The notes: generated from the sequence alone by a model not told the origin. Numbered from the stretch's first letter, positions 25,201 to 39,011 are shown. The stretch is 64,000 bases of DNA from Luzula sylvatica (GCA_946800325.1 CAMPEJ010000002.1:744001-808000); one strand, 5' to 3'. Numbers and translations are program-made.

Positions 25201-28200
25201 AATGTTATGTAGTAAAAGATACGATTCAAATGATCTCAAAATACGTTATTTGAACTCCCCAAAGCATAAACAGATTGTTTTGAATCGAAAAACAAACTTT
25301 CTTAGTGTTTGTAAATTTTGGTGAAATGTTATGTCGTAAAAGATACGATTCAAATGATCTCAAAATACGTTATTTGAACTCCCCAAAGCATAAACATATT
25401 GTTTTGAATCGAAAAACAAACTGTCTTAGTGTTTGTAAATTTTGGTGAAATGTTATATGGAAAAAGATACGATTCAAATGATCTCAAAATACGTTATTTG
25501 AACTCCCCAAAGAATAAACAAATTGTTTTGAATCGAAAAACAAACTTTCTTAGTGTTTGTAAATTTTGGTGAAATGTTATGTGGTAAAAGATACGATTCA
25601 AATGATCTCAAAATACGTTATTTGAACTCCCCAAAGCATAAACAGATTGTTTTGAATCGAAAAACAAACTTTCTTAGTGTTTACAATTTTGGTGAAATGT
25701 TATGTAGTAAAAGATACGATTCAAATGATCTCAAAATACGTTATTTGAACTCCCCAAAGCACAAACAGATTGTTTTTAATCGAAAAACAAACTTTCTTAG
25801 TGTTTGTAAATTTTGGTTCAATGTTATGTCGTAAAAGATACGATTCAAATGATCCCAAAATACGTTATTTGAACTCCCCAAAGCATAAACAGATTGTTTT
25901 GAATCGAAAAACAAACTGTCTTAGTGTTCGTAAATTTTGGTGAAATGTTATATGGAAAAAGATACGATTCAAATGATCTCAAAATACGTTATTTGAACTC
26001 CCCAAAGCATAAACAAATTGTTTTGAATCGAAAAACAAACTTTCTTAGTGTTTGTAAATTTTGGTGAAATGCTATGTGGTAAAAGATACGATTCAAATGA
26101 TCTCAAAATACGTTATTTGAACTCCCCAAAGCATAAACATATTGTTTTGAATCGAAAAACAAACTTTCGTAGTGTTTGTAAATTTTGGTGAAATGTTATG
26201 TGGTACAAGATACGATTCAAATGATCTCAAAATACGTTATTTGAACTCCCCAAAGCATAAACAAATTGTTTTGAATCGAAAAACAAACTTTCTTAGTGTT
26301 TGTAAATTTTGGTAAAATGTTATGTGGTAAAAGATACGATTCAAATGATCTCAAAATACGTTATTTGAACTACCCAAAGCATAAACAGATTGTTTTGAAT
26401 CGAAAAACAAACTTTCTTAGTGTTTGTAAATTTTGGTGAAATGTTATGTCGTAAAAGATACGATTCAAATGATCTCAAAATACGTTATTTGAACTCCCCA
26501 AAGCATAAACAGATTGTTTTGAATCGAAAAACAAACTGTCTTAGTGTTTGTAAATTTTGGTGAAATGTTATATGGAAAAAGATACGATTCAAATGATCTC
26601 AAAATACGTTATTTGAACTCCCCAAAGAATAAACAAATTGTTTTGAATCGAAAAACAAACTTTCTTAGTGTTTGTAAATTTTGGTGAAATGTTATGTGGT
26701 AAAAGATACGATTCAAATGATCTCAAAATACGTTATTTGAACTCCCCAAAGCATAAACAGATTGTTTTGAATCGAAAAACAAACTTTCTTAGTGTTTACA
26801 ATTTTGGTGAAATGTTATGTAGTAAAAGATACGATTCAAATGATCTCAAAATACGTTATTTGAACTCCCCAAAGCATAAACAGATTGTTTTTAATCGAAA
26901 AACAAACTTTCTTAGTGTTTGTAAATTTTGGTTAAATGTTATGTCGTAAAAGATACGATTCAAATGATCCCAAAATACGTTATTTGAACTCCCCAAAGCA
27001 TAAACAGATTGTTTTGAATCAAAAAACAAACTGTCTTAGTGTTCGTAAATTTTGGTGAAATGTTATATGGAAAAAGATACGATTCAAATGATCTCAAAAT
27101 ACGTTATTTGAACTCCCCAAAGCATAAACAAATTGTTTTGAATCGAAAAACAAACTTTCTTAGTGTTTGTAAATTTTGGTGAAATGCTATGTGGTAAAAG
27201 ATACGATTCAAATGATCTCAAAATACGTTATTTGAACTCCCCAAAGCATAAACATATTGTTTTGAATCGAAAAACAAACTTTCGTAGTGTTTGTAAATTT
27301 TGGTGAAATGTTATGTGGTACAAGATACGATTCAAATGATCTCAAAATACGTTATTTGAACTCCCCAAAGCATAAACAAATTGTTTTGAATCGAAAAACA
27401 AACTTTCTTAGTGTTTGTAAATTTTGGTAAAATGTTATGTGGTAAAAGATACGATTCAAATGATCTCAAAATACGTTATTTGAACTACCCAAAGCATAAA
27501 CAGATTGTTTTGAATCGAAAAACAAACTTTCTTAGTGTTTGTAAATTTTGGTGAAATGTTATGTGGTAAAAGATACGATTCAAATGATCTCAAAATACGT
27601 TATTTGAACTCCCCAAAGCATAAACAGATTGTTTTGAATCGAAAAACAAACTTTCTTAGTGTTTAAAATTTTGGTGAAATGTTATGTAGTAAAAGATACG
27701 ATTCAAATGATCTCAAAATACGTTATTTGGACTCCCCAAAGCATAAACAGATTGTTTTGAATCGAAAAACAAACTTTCTTAGTGTTTGTAAATTTTGGTG
27801 AAATGTTATGTCGTAAAAGATACGATTCAAATGATCTCAAAATACGTTATTTGAACTCCCCAAAGCATAAACAGATTGTTTTGAATCGAAAAACAAACTG
27901 TCTTAGTGTTTGTAAATTTTGGTGAAATGTTATATGGAAAAAGATACGATTCAAATGATCTCAAAATACGTTATTTGAACTCCCCAAAGCATAAACAGAT
28001 TGTTTTTAATCGAAAAACAAACTTTCTTAGTGTTTACAATTTTGGTGAAATGTTATGTAGTAAAAGATACGATTCAAATGATCTCAAAATACGTTATTTG
28101 AACTCCCCAAAGCATAAACAGATTGTTTTTAATCGAAAAACAAACTTTCTTAGTGTTTGTAAATTTTGGTTAAATGTTATGTCGTAAAAGATACGATTCA

Positions 28201-31200
28201 AATGATCTCAAAATACGTTATTTGAACTCCCCAAAGCATAAACAGATTGTTTTGAATCGAAAAACAAACTGTCTTAGTGTTCGTAAATTTTGGTGAAATG
28301 TTATATGGAAAAAGATACGATTCAAATGATCTCAAAATACGTTATTTGAACTCCCCAAAGCATAAACAAATTGTTTTGAATCGAAAAAAAAACTTTCTTA
28401 GTGTTTGTAAATTTTGGTGAAATGCTATGTGGCAAAAGATACGATTCAAATGATCTCAAAATACGTTATTTGAACTCCCCAAAGCATAAACAGATTGTTT
28501 TGAATCGAAAAACAAACTTTCTTAGTGTTTACAATTTTGGTGAAATGTTATGTAGTAAAAGATACGATTCAAATGATCTCAAAATACGTTATTTGAACTC
28601 CCCAAAGCATAAACAGATTGTTTTTAATCGAAAAACAAACTTTCTTAGTGTTTGTAAATTTTGGTTAAATGTTATGTCGTAAAAGATACGATTCAAATGA
28701 TCCCAAAATACGTTATTTGAACTCCCCAAAGCATAAACAGATTGTTTTGAATCAAAAAACAAACTGTCTTAGTGTTCGTAAATTTTGGTGAAATGTTATA
28801 TGGAAAAAGATACGATTCAAATGATCTCAAAATACGTTATTTGAACTCCCCAAAGCATAAACAAATTGTTTTGAATCGAAAAACAAACTTTCTTAGTGTT
28901 TGTAAATTTTGGTGAAATGCTATGTGGTAAAAGATACGATTCAAATGATCTCAAAATACGTTATTTGAACTCCCCAAAGCATAAACATATTGTTTTGAAT
29001 CGAAAAACAAACTTTCGTAGTGTTTGTAAATTTTGGTGAAATGTTATGTGGTACAAGATACGATTCAAATGATCTCAAAATACGTTATTTGAACTCCCCA
29101 AAGCATAAACAAATTGTTTTGAATCGAAAAACAAACTTTCTTAGTGTTTGTAAATTTTGGTAAAATGTTATGTGGTAAAAGATACGATTCAAATGATCTC
29201 AAAATACGTTATTTGAACTACCCAAAGCATAAACAGATTGTTTTGAATCGAAAAACAAACTTTCTTAGTGTTTGTAAATTTTGGTGAAATGTTATGTGGT
29301 AAAAGATACGATTCAAATGATCTCAAAATACGTTATTTGAACTCCCCAAAGCATAAACAGATTGTTTTGAATCGAAAAACAAACTTTCTTAGTGTTTAAA
29401 ATTTTGGTGAAATGTTATGTAGTAAAAGATACGATTCAAATGATCTCAAAATACGTTATTTGGACTCCCCAAAGCATAAACAGATTGTTTTGAATCGAAA
29501 AACAAACTTTCTTAGTGTTTGTAAATTTTGGTGAAATGTTATGTCGTAAAAGATACGATTCAAATGATCTCAAAATACGTTATTTGAACTCCCCAAAGCA
29601 TAAACAGATTGTTTTGAATCGAAAAACAAACTGTCTTAGTGTTTGTAAATTTTGGTGAAATGTTATATGGAAAAAGATACGATTCAAATGATCTCAAAAT
29701 ACGTTATTTGAACTCCCCAAAGCATAAACAGATTGTTTTTAATCGAAAAACAAACTTTCTTAGTGTTTACAATTTTGGTGAAATGTTATGTAGTAAAAGA
29801 TACGATTCAAATGATCTCAAAATACGTTATTTGAACTCCCCAAAGCATAAACAGATTGTTTTTAATCGAAAAACAAACTTTCTTAGTGTTTGTAAATTTT
29901 GGTTAAATGTTATGTCGTAAAAGATACGATTCAAATGATCTCAAAATACGTTATTTGAACTCCCCAAAGCATAAACAGATTGTTTTGAATCGAAAAACAA
30001 ACTGTCTTAGTGTTCGTAAATTTTGGTGAAATGTTATATGGAAAAAGATACGATTCAAATGATCTCAAAATACGTTATTTGAACTCCCCAAAGCATAAAC
30101 AAATTGTTTTGAATCGAAAAAAAAACTTTCTTAGTGTTTGTAAATTTTGGTGAAATGCTATGTGGTAAAAGATACGATTCAAATGATCTCAAAATACGTT
30201 ATTTGAACTCCCCAAAGCATAAACAGATTGTTTTGAATCGAAAAACAAACTTTCGTAGTGTTTGTAAATTTTGGTGAAATGTTATGTGGTACAAGATACG
30301 ATTCAAATGATCTCAAAATACGTTATTTGAACTCCCCAAAGCATAAACAAATTGTTTTGAATCGAAAAACAAACTTTCTTAGTGTTTGTAAATTTTGGTA
30401 AAATGTTATGTGGTAAAAGATACGATTCAAATGATCTCAAAATACGTTATTTGAACTACCCAAAGCATAAACAGATTGTTTTGAATCGAAAAACAAACTT
30501 TCTTAGTGTTTGTAAATTTTGGTGAAATGTTATGTGGTAAAAGATACGATTCAAATGATCTCAAAATACGTTATTTGAACTCCCCAAAGCATAAACAGAT
30601 TGTTTTGAATCGAAAAACAAACTTTCTTAGTGTTTAAAATTTTGGTGAAATGTTATGTAGTAAAAGATACGATTCAAATGATCTCAAAATACGTTATTTG
30701 AACTCCCCAAAGCATAAACAGATTGTTTTGAATCGAAAAACAAACTTTCTTAGTGTTTGTAAATTTTGGTGAAATGTTATGTCGTAAAAGATACGATTCA
30801 AATGATCTCAAAATACGTTATTTGAACTCCCCAAAGCATAAACAGATTGTTTTGAATCGAAAAACAAACTGTCTTAGTGTTTGTAAATTTTGGTGAAATG
30901 TTATATGGAAAAAGATACGATTCAAATGATCTCAAAATACGTTATTTGAACTCCCCAAAGAATAAACAAATTGTTTTGAATCGAAAAACAAACTTTCTTA
31001 GTGTTTGTAAATTTTGGTGAAATGTTATGTGGTAAAAGATACGATTCAAATGATCTCAAAATACGTTATTTGAACTCCCCAAAGCATAAACAGATTGTTT
31101 TGAATCGAAAAACAAACTTTCTTAGTGTTTACAATTTTGGTGAAATGTTATGTAGTAAAAGATACGATTCAAATGATCTCAAAATACGTTATTTGAACTC

Positions 31201-32600
31201 CCCAAAGCATAAACAGATTGTTTTTAATCGAAAAACAAACTTTCTTAGTGTTTGTAAATTTTGGTTAAATGTTATGTCGTAAAAGATACGATTCAAATGA
31301 TCTCAAAATACGTTATTTGAACTCCCCAAAGCATAAACAGATTGTTTTGAATCGAAAAACAAACTGTCTTAGTGTTCGTAAATTTTGGTGAAATGTTATA
31401 TGGAAAAAGATACGATTCAAATGATCTCAAAATACGTTATTTGAACTCCCCAAAGCATAAACAAATTGTTTTGAATCGAAAAACAAACTTTCTTAGTGTT
31501 TGTAAATTTTGGTGAAATGCTATGTGGTAAAAGATACGATTCAAATGATCTCAAAATACGTTATTTGAACTCCCCAAAGCATAAACAGATTGTTTTGAAT
31601 CGAAAAACAAACTTTCGTAGTGTTTGTAAATTTTGGTGAAATGTTATGTGGTACAAGATACGATTCAAATGATCTCAAAATACGTTATTTGAACTCCCCA
31701 AAGCATAAACAAATTGTTTTGAATCGAAAAACAAACTTTCTTAGTGTTTGTAAATTTTGGTAAAATGTTATGTGGTAAAAGATACGATTCAAATGATCTC
31801 AAAATACGTTATTTGAACTACCCAAAGCATAAACAGATTGTTTTGAATCGAAAAACAAACTTTCTTAGTGTTTGTAAATTTTGGTGAAATGTTATGTGGT
31901 AAAAGATACGATTCAAATGATCTCAAAATACGTTATTTGAACTCCCCAAAGCATAAACAGATTGTTTTGAATCGAAAAACAAACTTTCTTAGTGTTTAAA
32001 ATTTTGGTGAAATGTTATGTAGTAAAAGATACGATTCAAATGATCTCAAAATACGTTATTTGAACTCCCCAAAGCATAAACAGATTGTTTTGAATCGAAA
32101 AACAAACTTTCTTAGTGTTTGTAAATTTTGGTGAAATGTTATGTCGTAAAAGATACGATTCAAATGATCTCAAAATACGTTATTTGAACTCCCCAAAGCA
32201 TAAACAGATTGTTTTGAATCGAAAAACAAACTGTCTTAGTGTTTGTAAATTTTGGTGAAATGTTATATGGAAAAAGATACGATTCAAATGATCTCAAAAT
32301 ACGTTATTTGAACTCCCCAAAGAATAAACAAATTGTTTTGAATCGAAAAACAAACTTTCTTAGTGTTTGTAAATTTTGGTGAAATGTTATGTGGTAAAAG
32401 ATACGATTCAAATGATCTCAAAATACGTTATTTGAACTCCCCAAAGCATAAACAGATTGTTTTGAATCGAAAAACAAACTTTCGTAGTGTTTGTAAATTT
32501 TGGTGAAATGTTATGTGGTACAAGATACGATTCAAATGATCTCAAAATACGTTATTTGAACTCCCCAAAGCATAAACAAATTGTTTTGAATCGAAAAACA
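22240..32600. repeat. Mosaic of related 7- to 14-mer blocks marked by GGTACAAGATACG
   Basis: The GTGGTACAAG variant occurs at 22239, 23601, 24839, 26201, 27316, 29049, 30287, 31649 and 32516. Spacings are 1362, 1238, 1362, 1115, 1733, 1238, 1362 and 867 bp, all whole monomer multiples after allowing for 123-bp units. The pattern 1238 then 1362 repeats, and private markers at 24006 (TTATTTGGAC) and 24666 (eight or more A) reappear at 29454 and 30114, an offset of 5,448 bp. A block of roughly 2.6 kb has thus been copied and interrupted by further events. Confidence 0.82.
26690..30150. repeat. 14-mer tandem duplication, 1,733-bp offset, apparently very recent
   Basis: Private variants recur exactly 1,733 bp apart: GAATCAAAAAAC (27016, 28749), which lacks the usual CG; TTATTTGGAC (27721, 29454); and the TCGAAAAAAAAAC monomer (28381, 30114). 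Marker order matches throughout (GCTATGTGG, ACATATTG, GTACAAG, CTACCC, TTTAAAATTTT, CGTAAAAG, TATATGG, TTTTTAATCG). I noticed no difference in the lines I aligned apart from a junction monomer near 28,400-28,435 with GTGGCAAAAG. Edges are approximate. Confidence 0.88.
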
Positions 32601-32699
32601 AACTTTCTTAGTGTTTGTAAATTTTGGTAAAATGTTATGTGGTAAAAGATACGATTCAAATGATCTCAAAATACGTTATTTGAACTCCCCATAGCATAA

Positions 32700-32831
32700 A
32701 CTGATTGTTTTGAATCGAAAAACAAACTTCCTTAGTGATTGTAAATTTTGGTGAAATGTTATGTGGTAAAAGATACGATTCAAATGATCTCAAAATACGA
32801 TTCAAATGATTCAAATGATCCCACAGCATAA
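32700..32831 (+). repeat. 132-bp rearranged monomer (copy 1)
   Basis: After the second ATACG of the monomer the sequence continues as ATTCAAATGATTCAAATGAT and then CCCACAGCATAA, instead of TTATTTGAACTCCCCAAAGC. The net gain is 8 bp. The inserted piece repeats what normally follows the first ATACG, with a 9-bp unit doubled, as expected if a template switch returned to the earlier ATACG. Because 132 is divisible by three, a reverse-strand open frame crosses it (32656-32925). It is treated here as an artefact of length. Confidence 0.93.
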
Positions 32832-33079
32832 ACAGATTGTTTTGAATCGAAAAACAAAATTTCTTAGTGTTTGTAAATTTTGGTGAAATGTTATGTAGTA
32901 AAAGATACGATTCAAATGATCTCAAAATACGTTATTTGAACTCCCCAAAGCATAAACAGATTGTTTTGAATCGAAAAACAAACTTTCTTAGTGTTTGTAA
33001 ATTTTGGTGAAATGTTATGTGGTAAAAGATACGATTCAAATGATCTCAAAATACGTTATTTGAACTCCCCAAAGCATAA

Positions 33080-33179
33080 ACAGATTGTTTTGAATCGAAA
33101 AACAAACTTTCTTAGTGTTTAAAATTTTGGTGAAATGTTATGTAGTAAAAATACGTTATTTGAACTCCCCAAAGCATAA
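33080..33179 (+). repeat. 100-bp truncated monomer (copy 1)
   Basis: This is a TTTAAAATTTT-class (123-bp) monomer lacking a further 23 bp: GTAGTAAAA joins directly to ATACGTTATT, removing the GATACGATTC to CTCAAA part. The deletion lies between the two AAA-rich/ATACG direct repeats of the monomer, so slippage at short homology is the likely cause. It removes one arm of the inverted repeat and the GATC site. Confidence 0.92.
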
Positions 33180-34440
33180 ACAGATTGTTTTGAATCGAAA
33201 AACAAACTTTCTTAGTGTTTGTAAATTTTGGTGAAATGTTATGTCGTAAAAGATACGATTCAAATGATCTCAAAATACGTTATTTGAACTCCCCAAAGCA
33301 TAAACAGATTGTTTTGAATCGAAAAACAAACTGTCTTAGTGTTTGTAAATTTTGGTGAAATGTTATATGGAAAAAGATACGATTCAACTGATCTCAAAAT
33401 ACGTTATTTGAACTCCCCAAAGAATAAACAAATTGTTTTGAATCGAAAAACAAACTTTCTTAGTGTTTGTAAATTTGGGTGAAATGTTATGTGGTAAAAG
33501 ATACGATTCAAATGATCTCAAAATACGTTATTTGAACTCCCCAAAGCATAAACAGATTGTTTTGAATCGAAAAACAAACTTTCTTAGTGTTTACAATTTT
33601 GGTGAAATGTTATGTAGTAAAAGATACGATTCAAATGATCTCAAAATACGTTATTTGAACTCCCCAAAGCATAAACAGATTGTTTTTAATCGAAAAACAA
33701 ACTTTCTTAGTGTTTGTAAATTTTGGTTAAATGTTATGTCGTAAAAGATACGATTCAAATGATCTCAAAATACGTTATTTGAACTCCCGAAAGCATAAAC
33801 AGATTGTTTTAAATCGAAAAACAAACTTTCTTAGTGTTTGTAAATTTTGGTGAAATGTTATGTAGTAAAAGATAAGATTCGAATGATCTCAAAATACGTT
33901 ATTTGAACTCCCCAAAGCATAAACAAATTGTTTTGAATCGAAAAACAAACTGTCTTAGTGTTTGTAAATTTTGGTGAAATGTTATGTAGTAAAAGATAAG
34001 ATTCGAATGATCTCAAAATACGTTATTTGAACTCCCCAAAGCATAAACAGATTGTTTTGAATCGAAAAACAAACTGTCTTAGTGTTTGTAAATTTTGGTG
34101 AAATGTTATCTGGAAAAAGATACGATTCAAATGATCCCAAAATACGTTATTTGAACTCCCCAAAGCATAAACAAATTGTTTTGAATCGAAAAACAAACTT
34201 TCTTAGTGTTTGTAAATTTTGGTGAAATGTTATGTGGTAAAAGATACGATTCAAATGATCTCAAAATACGTTATTTGAACTCCCCAAAGCATAAACAGAT
34301 TGTTTTGAATCGAAAAACAAACTTTCTTAGTGTTTGTAAATTTTGGTGAAATGTTATGTGGTAAAAGATACGATTCGAATGATCTCAAAATACGTTATTT
34401 GAACTCTCCAAAGCATAAACAGATTGTTTTGAATCGAAAA
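33180..34440. repeat. Satellite monomers with doubled GATAAGATTCG variant
   Basis: The segment contains a TTTACAATTTT pair (about 33,463-33,744) and then CTCCCGAAAG near 33,787. Two adjacent monomers follow that carry GATAAGATTCG, at 33871 and 33995, where TACGATT is usual. They are 124 bp apart, so one monomer was locally doubled, and the variant then recurs once at 40053. Nothing other than satellite is present. Confidence 0.78.
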
Positions 34441-36700
34441 ACAAACTTTCTTAGTGTTTGTAAATTTTGGGGAAATGTTATGTGGTAAAAGATACGATTC
34501 GAATGATCTAAAAATATGTTATTTGAACTCCCCAAAGCATAAACAAATTGTTTTGAATCGAAAAACAAACTTTCGTAGTGTTTGTAAATTTTGGTGAAAT
34601 GTTATGTAGTAAAAGATACGATTCCAATGATCTCAAAATACGTTATTTGAACTCCCCAAAGCATAAACAAATTGTTTTGAATCGAAAAACAAACTTTCTT
34701 AGTGTTTGTAAATTTTGGTAAAATGTTATGTGGTAAAAGATACGATTCAAATGATCTCAAAATACGTTATTTGAACTACCCAAAGCAAAAACAGATTGTT
34801 TTGAATCGAAAAACAAACTTTCTTAGTGTTTGTAAATTTTGGTGAAATGTTATGTGGTAAAAGATACGATTCAAATGATCTCAAAATACGTTATTTGAAC
34901 TCCCCAAAGCATAAACAGATTGTTTTGAATCGAAAAACAAACTTTCTTAGTGTTTAAAATTTTGGTGAAATGTTATGTAGTAAAAGATACGATTCAAATG
35001 ATCTCAAAATACGTTATTTGAACTCCCCAAAGCATAAACAGATTGTTTTGAATCGAAAAACAAACTTTCTTAGTGTTTGTAAATTTTGGTGAAATGTTAT
35101 GTGGTAAAAGATACGATTCGAATGATCTAAAAATATGTTATTTGAACTCCCCAAAGCATAAACAAATTGTTTTGAATCGAAAAACAAACTTTCTTAGTGT
35201 TTGTAAATTTTGGTGAAATGTTATGTAGTAAAAGATACGATTCAAATGATCTCAAAATACGTTATTTGAACTCCCCAAAGCATAAACATATTGTTTTGAA
35301 TCGAAAAACAAACTTTCTTAGTGTTTGTAAATTTGGGTGAAATGTTATGTGGTAAAAGATACGATTCAAATGATCTCAAAATACGTTATTTGAACTCCCC
35401 AAAGCATAAACAAATTGTTTTGAATCGAAAAACAAACTTTCTTAGTGTTTGTAAATTTTGGTAAAATGTTATGTGGTAAAATATACGATTCAAATGATCT
35501 CAAAATACGTTATTTGAACTCCCCAAAGCATAAACAGATTGTTTTGAATCGAAAAACAAACTTTCTTAGTGTTTGTAAATTTTGGGGAAATGTTATGTGG
35601 TAAAAGATACGATTCGAATGATCTAAAAATATGTTATTTGAACTCCCCAAAGCATAAACAAATTGTTTTGAATCGAAAAACAAACTTTCGTAGTGTTTGT
35701 AAATTTTGGTGAAATGTTATGTAGTAAAAGATACGATTCCAATGATCTCAAAATACGTTATTTGAACTCCCCAAAGCATAAACAAATTGTTTTGAATCGA
35801 AAAACAAACTTTCTTAGTGTTTGTAAATTTTGGTAAAATGTTATGTGGTAAAAGATACGATTCAAATGATCTCAAAATACGTTATTTGAACTACCCAAAG
35901 CATAAACAGATTGTTTTGAATCGAAAAACAAACTTTCTTAGTGTTTGTAAATTTTGGTGAAATGTTATGTGGTAAAAGATACGATTGAAATGATCTCAAA
36001 ATACGTTATTTGAACTCCCCAAAGCATAAACAGATTGTTTTGAATCGAAAAACAAACTTTCTTAGTGTTTAAAATTTTGGTGAAATGTTATGTAGTAAAA
36101 GATACGATTCAAATGATCTCAAAATACGTTATTTGAACTCCCCAAAGCATAAACAGATTGTTTTGAATCGAAAAACAAACTTTCTTAGTGTTTGTAAATT
36201 TTGGTGAAATGTTATGTGGTAAAAGATACGATTCGAATGATCTAAAAATACTTTATTTGAACTCCCCAAAGCATAAACAAATTGTTTTGAATCGAAAAAC
36301 AAACTTTCTTAGTGTTTGTAAATTTTGGTGAAATGTTATGTAGTAAAAGATACGATTCAAATGATCTCAAAATACGTTATTTGAACTCCCCAAAGCATAA
36401 ACATATTGTTTTGAATCGAAAAACAAACTTTCTTAGTGTTTGAAAATTTGGGTGAAATGTTATGTGGTAAAAGATACGATTCAAATGATCTCAAAATACG
36501 TTATTTGAACTCCCCAAAGCATAAACAAATTGTTTTGAATCGAAAAACAAACTTTCTTAGTGTTTGTAAATTTTGGTAAAATGTTATGTGGTAAAATATA
36601 CGATTCAAATGATCTCAAAATACGTTATTTGAACTCCCCAAAGCATAAACAGATTGTTTTGAATCGAAAAACAAACTTTCTTAGTGTTTGTAAATTTTGG
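34440..36700. repeat. 9-mer tandem duplication, 1,115-bp offset
   Basis: The TTTTGGGGAAATG monomer recurs at 34471 and 35586, followed each time by the same nine-type order seen at 10.46 kb (TTTCGTAG/GATTCCAATG, GGTAAAATG/CTACCC, plain, TTTAAAATTTT, GATTCGAATG, GTAGT with ACATATTG after it, GGGTG, GGTAAAATG/AAAATATACG). The offset equals nine monomers with one 123-bp unit. The second copy reappears at about 40.28 kb, offset 4,695 bp. Confidence 0.83.
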
Positions 36701-38630
36701 TGAAATGTTATGTGGTAAAGGATACGATTCAAATGATCTCAAAATACGTTATTTGAACTCCCCAAAGCATAAACAGATTGTTTTGAATCGAAAAACAAAC
36801 TTTCGTAGTGTTTGTAAATTTTGGTGAAATTTTATGTGGTACAAGATACGATTCAAATTATCTCAAAATACGTTATTTGAACTCCCCAAAGCATAAACAA
36901 ATTGTTTTGAATCGAAAAACAAACTTTCTTAGTGTTTGTAAATTTTGGTAAAATGTTATATGGTAAAAGATACGATTCAAATGATCTCAAAATATGTTAT
37001 TTGAACTACCCAAAGCATAAACAGATTGTTTTGAATCGAAAAACAAACTTTCTTAGTGTTTGTAAATTTTGGTGAAATGTTATGTGGTAAAAGATACGAT
37101 TCAAATGATCTCAAAATACGTTATTTGAACTCCCCAAAGCATAAACAGATTGTTTTGAATCGAAAAACAAACTTTCTTAGTGTTTACAATTTTGGTGAAA
37201 TGTTATGTAGTAAAAGATACGATTCAAATGATCTCAAAATACGTTATTTGAACTCCCCAAAGCATAAACAGATTGTTTTTAATCGAAAAACAAACATTCG
37301 TAGTGTTTGTAAATTTTGGTGAAATGTTATGTCGTAAAAGATACGATTCAAATGATCTCAAAATACGTTATTTGAACTCCCCAAAGCATAAACAGATTGT
37401 TTTGAATCGAAAAACGAACTGTCTTAGTGTTCGTAAATTTTGGTGAAATGTTATATGGAAAAAGATACGATTCAAATGATCTCAAAATACGTTATTTGAA
37501 CTCCCCAAAGCATAAACAAATTGTTTTGAATCGAAAAACAAACTTTCTTAGTGTTTGTAAATTTTGGTGAAATGTTATGTGGTAAAAGATACGATTCAAA
37601 TGATCTCAAAATACGTTATCTGAACTCCCCAAAGCATAAACAGATTGTTTTGAATCGAAAAACAAACTTTCGTAGTGTTTGTAAATTTTGGTGAAATGTT
37701 ATGTGGTACAAGATACGATTCAAATGATCTCAAAATACGTTATTTGAACTCCCCAAAGCATAAACAAATTGTTTTGAATCGAAAAACAAACTTTCTTAGT
37801 GTTTGTAAATTTTGGTAAAATGTTATGTGGTAAAAGATACGATTCAAATGATCTCAAAATACGTTATTTGAACTACCCAAAGCATAAACAGATTGTTTTG
37901 AATCGAAAAACAAACTTTCTTAGTGTTTGTAAATTTTGGTGAAATGTTATGTGGTAAAAGATACGATTCAAATGATCTCAAAATACGTTATTTGAACTCC
38001 CCAAAGCATAAACAGATTGTTTTGAATCGAAAAACAAACTTTCTTAGTGTTTGTAAATTTTGGTGAAATGTTATGTCGTAAAAGATACGATTCAAATGAT
38101 CTCAAAATACGTTATTTGAACTCCCCAAAGCATAAACAGATTGTTTTGAATCGAAAAACAAACTTTCTTAGTGTTTGTAAATTTTGGTGAAATGTTATGT
38201 AGTAAAAGATACGATTCAAATGATCTCAAAATACGTTATTTGAACTCCCCAAAGAATAAACAAATTGTTTTGAATCGAAAAACAAACTTTCTTAGTGTTT
38301 GTAAATTTTGGTAAAATGTTATGTGGTAAAATATACTATTCAAATGATCTCAAAATACGTTATTTGAACTCCCCAAAGCATAAACAGATTGTTTTGAATC
38401 GAAAAACAAACTTTCGTAGTGTTTGTAAATTTTGGTGAAATGTTATGTGGTACAAGATACGATTCAAATGATCTCAAAATACGTTATTTGAACTCCCCAA
38501 AGCATAAACAGATTGTTTTGAATCGAAAAACAAACTTTCTTTGTGTTTGTAAATTTTGGTAAAATGTTATGTGGTAAAAGATACGATTCAAATGATCTCA
38601 AAATACGTTATTTGAACTCCCCATAGCATA
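36700..38630. repeat. Mosaic satellite segment, related to 41.4-42 kb and 44.4-45.8 kb
   Basis: The TTTTATGTGGTACAAG plus CAAATTATC monomer at about 36,830 is rare and matches ones at about 4,024, 12,077, 41,526 and 43,880. From about 37.4 kb the order (GTTCG/TATATGG, TTTCGTAG/GTACAAG, GGTAAAATG, CTACCC) resembles 44.4-45.0 kb. The AAAGAATAAA variant at 38251 pairs with 45423 at 7,172 bp. Only satellite is present. Confidence 0.75.
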
Positions 38631-38631
38631 A

Positions 38632-38763
38632 ACTGATTGTTTTGAATCGAAAAACAAACTTCCTTAGTGTTTGTAAATTTTGGTGAAATGTTATGTGGTA
38701 AAAGATACGATTCAAATGATCTCAAAATACGATTCAAATGATTCAAATGATCCCACAGCATAA
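38632..38763 (+). repeat. 132-bp rearranged monomer (copy 2)
   Basis: It has the same +8 structure as the monomer at 32,700. The preceding CCCCATAGCATAAACTG variant is also shared, and both features lie exactly 5,932 bp from their counterparts (CCATAG at 32689 and 38621). The shared private neighbour shows copying of a segment and argues against a second independent rearrangement. Confidence 0.93.
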
Positions 38764-39011
38764 ACATATTGTTTTGAATCGAAAAACAAACTTTCTTAGT
38801 GTTTGTAAATTTTGGTGAAATGTTATGTAGTAAAAGATACGATTCAAATGATCTCAAAATACGTTATTTGAACTCCCCAAAGCATAAACAGATTGTTTTG
38901 AATCGAAAAACAAACTTTCTTAGTGTTTGTAAATTTAGGTGAAATGTTATGTGGTAAAAGATACGATTCAAATGATCTCAAAATACGTTATTTGAACTCC
39001 CCAAAGCATAA

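Noticed and set aside
32791..32831. Insertion of a foreign element at the 132-bp monomer
   Set aside because: All of the extra sequence is derived from the monomer itself (GATTCAAATGAT repeated). There is no terminal inverted repeat or target-site duplication.
32656..32925. 89-codon minus-strand open frames (also at 38588-38857, 45760-46029, 50600-50869 and 55193-55462)
   Set aside because: Each coincides with a 132-bp monomer whose length is divisible by three. They are translations of satellite with no recognisable domain.
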